19,934 nucleotides of DNA from an uncultured Clostridia bacterium. GTDB lineage: Bacteria; Bacillota; Clostridia; Acetivibrionales; CALMWN01. The notes below the pieces were generated by a model that saw nothing but the letters and a program-made list of their open reading frames with translations, ran no database searches and was not told the origin of the DNA. The DNA lies in contig CALMWN010000350.1 of the NCBI GenBank assembly GCA_937873555.1, positions 1 to 19,934 on the forward strand, given 5' to 3'. Shown piece after piece: positions 15,715-19,934 of the stretch; within the stretch, counting starts at the first letter, position 1, and every line of letters starts with the position of its first letter. The position numbers and the translations under genes are program-made.

Positions 15715-15937
15715 TTATTCAAAATGCGTGGTAAGCGGTTCGGCATGTACGGTAGATTAGGCTATGAATGATGCCAGGGACGCATGGAAAAAGGGCGATG
15801 GAGATTCCGTACTGGCCTGGTACGCCAAATGGTGGTCCGAAAACAAGGATAAGGCCTTCCTGGCCAAGGACATGTACAAGGTGATGGAAGAGCAGAAAAA
15901 GATAGTGGAGAAAAGGATAAACGATAAGAAGAAATAG
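15649..15937 (+). pseudogene. C-terminal remnant of an unidentified protein, perhaps a solute-binding protein
   Basis: The frame reads MPQLDKKENLLSKNLGKSL, then DDIYSKCVVSGSACTVD, then an in-frame TAG (15758-15760), and continues as AMNDARDAWKKGDGDSVLAW to a final TAG (15935-15937). Coding character persists through the TAG: TVD-stop-AMNDARDAWKKG suggests a CAG-to-TAG change. Its N-terminus is gone, and the upstream sequence is the antisense AraC gene. The tail KDMYKVMEEQKKIVEKRIND is helical and charged. Position upstream of an oligogalacturonate lyase and beside an AraC regulator fits an ABC sugar-binding protein, but I cannot confirm the family. Confidence 0.55.
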
Positions 15938-15953
15938 AAGAGGAGGATATTTG

Positions 15954-16712
15954 ATGGCGCTTAAACCGGCTGATTTCGGCAGGAAAAAGGTATACAACGA
16001 CGCAATGACGGGCAGGGAAGTATGGCAGATGACTTCGGGAGAATACACCAGCCATGCCACATACATGTACTGTCAAGCATTTACCCGTGATGAGAAATAT
16101 ATTATTTTCAGCTCAAACCGTACAGGGAGCTTCCAGCTCTACAGGATGGATGTTGAGTCGGGGGAAGCCATGCAGGTGACCGGGCTTGACAACTACAACA
16201 GTTTAAGCATGAAGATAGGTACAACAGGACGTGAAGCTTATGTAACTGCAGGTTCTGCTGCACACATATTTGACGTCGAAACAGGAGAGACGGAGCCTTT
16301 TCTGGTAATGCCGAAGGGCTATAGGGCTACACATGAGTACTGGGCTCCTGACGGGTCAAAACTGTATTTTCATAAAAAGCAGGTACCGGGTTGGGTTCCA
16401 GCCTCCATAGGATCTATTCCCAAAGAGGGCGGAGACATGACTATCTACTTTACAAGCGACAGTATAAAGCTGGGACACTCATCGGTAAACCCTTCCCAAA
16501 CAAAGATTGTGAGTGATGACCAGGAGCCGGATAAAAATCAGCTCATATTGATAGACATACCGACGGGAAGATATGAAACCCTTTGCTGGACCAACACTTC
16601 AGGGACGGAGCAGTACAACCATGTTCATCCTTCCTTCAGCCCCACCGGCAGAAAGGTTATATTTACATCCGATACCAGCGGGAGTTCCCAGGTTTATATC
16701 GTTCCTCTGTAA
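15954..16712 (+). pseudogene. Oligogalacturonate lyase (PL22)-like, with in-frame internal deletion
   Basis: The 252-residue frame starts at ATG 15954 with AGGAGG 7 nt upstream; the family is about 385-390 residues. The beta-propeller start (EVWQMTSGEYTSHATYMYCQ, FTRDEKYIIFSSNRTGSFQL) and end (HPSFSPTGRKVIFTSD) are present. The metal site of PL22 enzymes appears kept: His175 (KLGH) and Gln220/His223/His225 in EQYNHVHP, with His127 (THEYW) at the place of the proposed catalytic His. Between MPKGY and RATHEYW roughly 115 residues, over a propeller blade, are missing, including the region expected to hold a substrate-binding Arg. It is probably inactive, although its frame and start signals are intact. 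It may have acted on pectin oligogalacturonides. Confidence 0.75.
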
Positions 16713-16746
16713 ATGATTAATTTGTAATATCGGTAGAACACGTGTA

Positions 16747-16803
16747 GAGCAAGGTATACTAGATGAATCTTTAATTCACCCGGTATACCTTGCTCAATTT
16801 TTT
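16747..16803 (+). terminator. Strong terminator after the PL22-like gene
   Basis: Perfect 13-bp arms (16747-16759 and 16783-16795) enclose a loop with a further GAAT/ATTC pairing. They are followed by AATTTTTTG. It isolates the decayed pectin region from the sugar operon downstream. Confidence 0.88.
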
Positions 16804-16888
16804 GATAAAAAAACTTTACATGCAGGAAAAGTCAATTATCTGTAGAATTTATTACACCAGAACAATTTTTAATACAGGCTTTTCTGAC

Positions 16889-16909
16889 TTTGAAGCTTGC
16901 CATTTCAAA
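16889..16909 (+). promoter_or_regulatory. Small inverted repeat upstream of the SDR gene
   Basis: TTTGAA (16889-16894) and TTCAAA (16904-16909) are separated by 9 nt in the 135-nt region that must carry the promoter of the sugar operon. It could be an operator. No confident -35/-10 pair was found. Confidence 0.25.
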
Positions 16910-16938
16910 TTAAACAAACCAGAATTGGGGGGGATCCC

Positions 16939-17685
16939 ATGGAAACCAAAGCAAGGGTCGCAATAGTAACAGGCGCGGCAAAGGGGATAGGACGGGCGAT
17001 AGCAATATCTCTTGCAAAAAATGGTGTTATTCCTGTTATCGCTGATATTGATCATGAAAACGCAAAGCTGGCAGTGGAGGAAATAGCACAAACGGGTGTT
17101 GCCGCAGTGAGTTACATGGTTGATGTATCCAGCGTGGAACAGATTACGAGGATGGTGGAGGATGTTGCTCAACAATTCGGACATATCGACATACTTGTGA
17201 ACAATGCCGGAGTATTGAGCAAGGCTTCCATAGAGGAATTGAATGAGACTGAGTGGGACAGGGTTATGAATATTAACTTGAAGAGTGCCATGTTTGCATC
17301 CCAACAGGTTTTAAAGCACATGGTGCAGCAAGGGTGGGGAAGGATCATCAATATTGCCTCCATGGCAGGAAGAATGGGAGGATTCAGCACAGGCTGCGCA
17401 TATTCCACCTCAAAAGCGGCCATTATCGGAATGACCATGTGTATAGCCCGCAAGGTGGCAAAAAACAATATTACGGTCAATGCAATCGCACCGGGGCCGA
17501 CAGAAACCGAACTGGTAAAGGGATTTACAGCTGAGGAACTGAAAAATCTTGAAGATTCCATACTTGTCGGGAGGCTGGGAAAGCCTGAAAACATTGCGGA
17601 AACGGTTGCGTTTCTGGCTTCGGATGCAGCAAGCTTCATTACTGGTGCTGTAATAGATGTGAACGGCGGAATGTTCATGGGTTAG
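16939..17685 (+). CDS. Short-chain dehydrogenase/reductase (SDR, FabG-like)
   Basis: A 248-residue classical SDR, normal length. It has the cofactor motif TGAAKGIG (11-18), NNAG (88-91), catalytic Ser141 (INIASMAG), and Tyr155/Lys159 (YSTSK). It ends with the usual FITGAVIDVNGG motif. ATG 16939 follows a GGGGGGG purine run and gives the standard N-terminus; the frame upstream of it (from 16897) is not supported by homology. It is first of three genes with a transaldolase-family enzyme and a ketose-epimerase-like enzyme, so a sugar or sugar-acid oxidoreductase (such as a KduD- or polyol-dehydrogenase-type enzyme) is more likely than fatty acid synthesis. The substrate is unknown. Confidence 0.9.
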   Translation: METKARVAIVTGAAKGIGRAIAISLAKNGVIPVIADIDHENAKLAVEEIAQTGVAAVSYMVDVSSVEQITRMVEDVAQQFGHIDILVNNAGVLSKASIEELNETEWDRVMNINLKSAMFASQQVLKHMVQQGWGRIINIASMAGRMGGFSTGCAYSTSKAAIIGMTMCIARKVAKNNITVNAIAPGPTETELVKGFTAEELKNLEDSILVGRLGKPENIAETVAFLASDAASFITGAVIDVNGGMFMG

Positions 17686-17747
17686 CTGGCAATAACCTGA
17701 CAATATATCTGAATAATCAGAATTCATTTTTAGAAAGGAAGAGAAGA

Positions 17748-18788
17748 ATGGTAAATCCCTATTTAAAATGGATGGCGGAAAATACAGACACACAGTGGTG
17801 CAATGACTCTGCAATAATCGGAGAGATTGGTGCTGCACTGGAAAGCGGAGCCGTTGGCTGTACTACAAATCCACCATTATCTTATCTGACTTTAACTGAA
17901 GCACCTGAAATTTTCAGGGAGGAACTTTCAAGGATTCCTGCTGAGGCAAAGGGAGACGACAGGGTTGTAGAACTGATCGGAGTTGTGGTAAGGCATATTT
18001 CAAGGTTGCTGTATGGCATGTTTGAGAAGAGTGAAGGACGCTGCGGTTATGTACGGGCACAGGTGAGGCCAAAACTGTCGGCAGATGCGGATGCAATGCT
18101 TAAAATGGGTAAAACCTTCGCTTCCTGGGGAAAAAACATAATGGTGAAAATTCCAGGTACTGCAGCAGGAGTATGGGTTCTGGAAGAACTTGCCGCAATG
18201 GGCATTCCGACAACTCCTACTGTATGCGTGACAGTTTCTCAGATTGTTGCGGCAGCGGAAGCTTATGAGCGGGGTGTCAAGCGGGCGGTTGAAAAAGGAA
18301 TACGGCCTGCGCCGTCAACTGCAGCTATAGTCATGGGCAGGCTTCAGGATTACCTGACAGTGTTGAATAAGGAACGCAGCGCCGGTCTTTCCACATATGA
18401 CCTTGAATGTGCCGCACTCGCTGTTGCAAAGCGATGCTATAGGATTTTCATTGAGCGTGGTTACAGGCAGGTGCTTATGCCGGCCGCATTCCGCTGTGCC
18501 AGGCAGGTTGAACAGATGGTTGGGAGCAAGGTTGTCATGACCATTCATCCCAAAATTCAGGAAGAGATTATAAAAGCGGAAGCGGAGGGCACAATCAGAA
18601 GGGAGATTGCAATAGAGAACCCCGTGGACCCGAAAGCGCTTGAACGTGTAATAAAGGCCCTGCCTGAGTTTACACTTGCTTACGAACCGGATGCCATTGC
18701 CATAAGGGATTTTGATGCTTATGGCGGTACAATAATGACCCTGGACGGTTTCGAGTCTACAGGGTGGCAAAAGCTGCTTACCCTTTGA
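17748..18788 (+). CDS. Transaldolase-family enzyme with FSA-like active site
   Basis: A 346-residue class I aldolase of the transaldolase/fructose-6-phosphate aldolase family. It has Asp20 (WCNDSA), the family motif CTTNPPLSY, the Schiff-base Lys134 in MVKIPGTAAG, and the Thr-bearing stretch GIPTTPTVCVTVSQ. At the position where transaldolase B has the water-activating Glu (E96 in STEVDARLS), this protein has Gln105 (RAQVRPKLS), as fructose-6-phosphate aldolase has (Q59 in FAQV). The Tyr/Phe next along the FSA/TAL pocket seems replaced by a small or aliphatic residue (STAAIVMGR). It may be an aldolase or transaldolase acting on an unusual ketose. It starts 62 nt after the SDR stop with AGAAAGGAAG upstream, and is followed after 14 nt by the epimerase gene. 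Confidence 0.87.
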   Translation: MVNPYLKWMAENTDTQWCNDSAIIGEIGAALESGAVGCTTNPPLSYLTLTEAPEIFREELSRIPAEAKGDDRVVELIGVVVRHISRLLYGMFEKSEGRCGYVRAQVRPKLSADADAMLKMGKTFASWGKNIMVKIPGTAAGVWVLEELAAMGIPTTPTVCVTVSQIVAAAEAYERGVKRAVEKGIRPAPSTAAIVMGRLQDYLTVLNKERSAGLSTYDLECAALAVAKRCYRIFIERGYRQVLMPAAFRCARQVEQMVGSKVVMTIHPKIQEEIIKAEAEGTIRREIAIENPVDPKALERVIKALPEFTLAYEPDAIAIRDFDAYGGTIMTLDGFESTGWQKLLTL

Positions 18789-18802
18789 GTGGAGGCCGTT
18801 TT

Positions 18803-19630
18803 ATGAGCAGAAATGTAAGCTTTGGTCTGGCAATATCTGAAGAAATGCTGGGCGACGGAGCACCTGTATTACTGCAGGGAGGCCTGGATAAAGCAATCAT
18901 CCGTGCTTCGGAATTGGGGTTTGATGCAGTGGAGCTCCATATACGCGAGCCTGGTAGATTGAATGCGGACAGCATTTTGAAGACTGCGGATGAAAATAAT
19001 ATCCGTATTGCAGCTGTAGGAACGGGACTGGAATACAGCTTGAACGGTTTGAGTCTTACTTCACCGGACAGGGATGTCAGAGCTCTGATGTCTCAGCGTC
19101 TGAAGGAGCATATTGATTTTGCCGGATGTTTTAATGCGGTGGTGTTTTTGGGAATGTGCCGCGGCAGGCTCCCGAACTTTGCATCCCGCTCCGAGTATCT
19201 GGACAGGCTTGCAGAGGAGCTTGCCCCTATAGCTTCATATGCATCGGAACGAGGAGTGGTTCTTGGCTTCGAGCCTATAGTGTTTTATCTCACCAATCTT
19301 TTGAATACAACCGGAGAAACCCTGGAATTTCTGAAAAGGCCGGGACTTGAATCCATTCAGCTGCTGCTGGATACTCATCATATGTACATTGAAGACAAGG
19401 ATATGGACATGTCTTTCAGGCTATGCAAAGGACGGATTGCCCATGTGCATATTTCGGACAGCAACCGCCAATATCCAGGCAGCGGAAATGTTGATTATAC
19501 AAAGGTCGGGAATACGCTTAAGGCCATGGGATATGACAAGACGGTTTCGCTGGAGGTCCTGCCGTATCCGGACGGTGAACAGGCAGCTTTATATGGGCTG
19601 AGATGGATGCGGAGCGTCTGGGGGGATTAA
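18803..19630 (+). CDS. Sugar isomerase/epimerase, ketose 3-epimerase-like TIM barrel
   Basis: A 275-residue AP-endonuclease-2/xylose-isomerase-fold protein. The metal and catalytic residues Glu157, Asp190, His216 and Glu251 have exactly the spacing (33, 26, 35) of Pseudomonas cichorii D-tagatose 3-epimerase (E152, D185, H211, E246). His193 and Arg222 match its H188 and R217. The substrate-contacting Glu158 of that enzyme corresponds to Leu163 here, so the substrate may differ. ATG 18803 has GGAGG seven nt upstream; the frame opens earlier inside the transaldolase gene without support. It is last in the SDR-transaldolase-epimerase operon, with a terminator overlapping its stop codon. A 3-epimerisation or aldose-ketose isomerisation feeding the aldolase is the likely role. 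Confidence 0.88.
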   Translation: MSRNVSFGLAISEEMLGDGAPVLLQGGLDKAIIRASELGFDAVELHIREPGRLNADSILKTADENNIRIAAVGTGLEYSLNGLSLTSPDRDVRALMSQRLKEHIDFAGCFNAVVFLGMCRGRLPNFASRSEYLDRLAEELAPIASYASERGVVLGFEPIVFYLTNLLNTTGETLEFLKRPGLESIQLLLDTHHMYIEDKDMDMSFRLCKGRIAHVHISDSNRQYPGSGNVDYTKVGNTLKAMGYDKTVSLEVLPYPDGEQAALYGLRWMRSVWGD

Positions 19631-19659
19631 AAAAGTGAGACTTGAGTCTCACTTTTTTT
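19629..19659. terminator. Bidirectional terminator overlapping the stop codon
   Basis: A-run plus GTGAGAC (to 19641), loop TTGA, then GTCTCAC (19646-19652) and seven T residues. The A-run begins within the TAA stop of the epimerase gene. The symmetry lets it also stop the converging minus-strand gene. Confidence 0.92.
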
Positions 19660-19703
19660 GCTTATACATAAATCGTAAACTATGTAAACACAGGGGTGCA
19701 GTT

Positions 19704-19934
19704 CTAATAGCCCAACTCAAAATCCACCAGGTTTTCCAGCGGTTTTCCAGCAACATACCTTACCAGATTATTGTTAAAAATTTTAAACCTTCTATCGGCA
19801 TTTGTCGGTGAACTGCCCGAAGTATGAGGAGTGATTATCACATTTGGAAGATTCCAAAGCTCACTTTCCGGCGGCAGCGGTTCCGGGGTTGTGACATCCA
19901 GCCCTGCTCCTCCGATCCGGTTTTCCTTCAGAGC
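19704..19934 (-). CDS. D-isomer-specific 2-hydroxyacid dehydrogenase, C-terminal part
   Basis: Read on the minus strand from the right edge, 76 residues run to TAG at 19704-19706. They include GAGLDVTTPEPLPPESELWN and NVIITPHTSG, the hallmark end of the NAD-binding domain of D-2-hydroxyacid dehydrogenases (D-lactate, glyoxylate/hydroxypyruvate or phosphoglycerate dehydrogenase type). The His of TPHTSG is the catalytic acid/base. The remainder, including the GxGxxG motif, lies outside the window, so the substrate cannot be named. The tail (NNLVRYVAGKPLENLVDFELGY) is typical of short members without an ACT domain. It converges on the sugar operon. Confidence 0.88.
   Translation of the reverse strand, partial: ALKENRIGGAGLDVTTPEPLPPESELWNLPNVIITPHTSGSSPTNADRRFKIFNNNLVRYVAGKPLENLVDFELGY

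Noticed and set aside
15758..15760. TAG as a possible pyrrolysine or other recoded codon
   Set aside because: Recoding of this kind is known for methylamine methyltransferases. This fragment is not one, lacks its N-terminus, and ordinary mutation in a pseudogene explains the stop.
15719..16076. Minus-strand frames opposite the remnant and the start of the PL22-like gene
   Set aside because: They mirror plus-strand sequence with recognised homology and have Pro/Phe/Ser-rich products typical of antisense frames.

Overview
The window looks like chromosomal DNA from an anaerobic, plant-polysaccharide-degrading member of the Clostridia (Ruminiclostridium/Acetivibrio-like). This is inferred from moderately AT-rich codon use, strong AGGAGG-type ribosome binding sites, MASE/Cache-type sensor kinases, GGDEF/HD-GYP output, an ETF/Fix electron-transfer operon, a trace of Ni-CO dehydrogenase, and traces of hemicellulose and pectin enzymes. 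No rRNA, tRNA, CRISPR array or intact transposase was seen.

Region 1 (1-7280) is signal transduction. A membrane histidine kinase cut by the left edge ends at a terminator. A tightly packed three-gene cassette follows: an orphan lipoprotein solute-binding protein, a 1078-residue hybrid kinase (dCache-HAMP-coil-PAS-HisKA-HATPase-REC-HPt), and a response regulator carrying both GGDEF and HD-GYP domains. The kinase-regulator junction overlaps as ATGA. The likely logic is extracellular ligand -> binding protein and/or Cache domain -> four-step phosphorelay -> c-di-GMP synthesis or breakdown. No ABC permease or ATPase accompanies the binding protein.

Region 2 (7281-12143) is redox metabolism. A frameshifted, internally deleted remnant of a Ni-CO dehydrogenase (cooS) lies next to an HxlR-family regulator on the minus strand. 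Divergently from this regulator runs a fixABCX-type operon: EtfB, EtfA with an N-terminal 2[4Fe-4S] ferredoxin domain, FixC flavoprotein and FixX ferredoxin. The divergent promoter region holds nested inverted repeats that overlap a good sigma-A promoter. After fixX there is a perfect 20-bp inverted repeat with a 4-nt loop.

Region 3 (12144-16803) is a decayed polysaccharide-utilisation area. It holds a 5'-truncated GH51 arabinofuranosidase with an in-frame deletion between its two catalytic glutamates and an intact DapA/KDG-aldolase-family gene. It also holds an AraC regulator that has lost its sensor half, fused head-on to the C-terminal remnant of another protein, and an oligogalacturonate lyase (PL22) with an in-frame internal deletion.

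Region 4 (16804-19934) is an apparently intact three-gene sugar operon: short-chain dehydrogenase, transaldolase-family enzyme with an FSA-like Gln, and ketose-3-epimerase-like TIM barrel. It ends in a strong bidirectional terminator. A D-2-hydroxyacid dehydrogenase runs in from the right edge on the minus strand.

The most notable points are the binding protein/phosphorelay/c-di-GMP cassette, the ferredoxin-bearing FixABCX operon with its HxlR control region, the unassigned sugar operon, and the cluster of five damaged genes, several with in-frame internal deletions.
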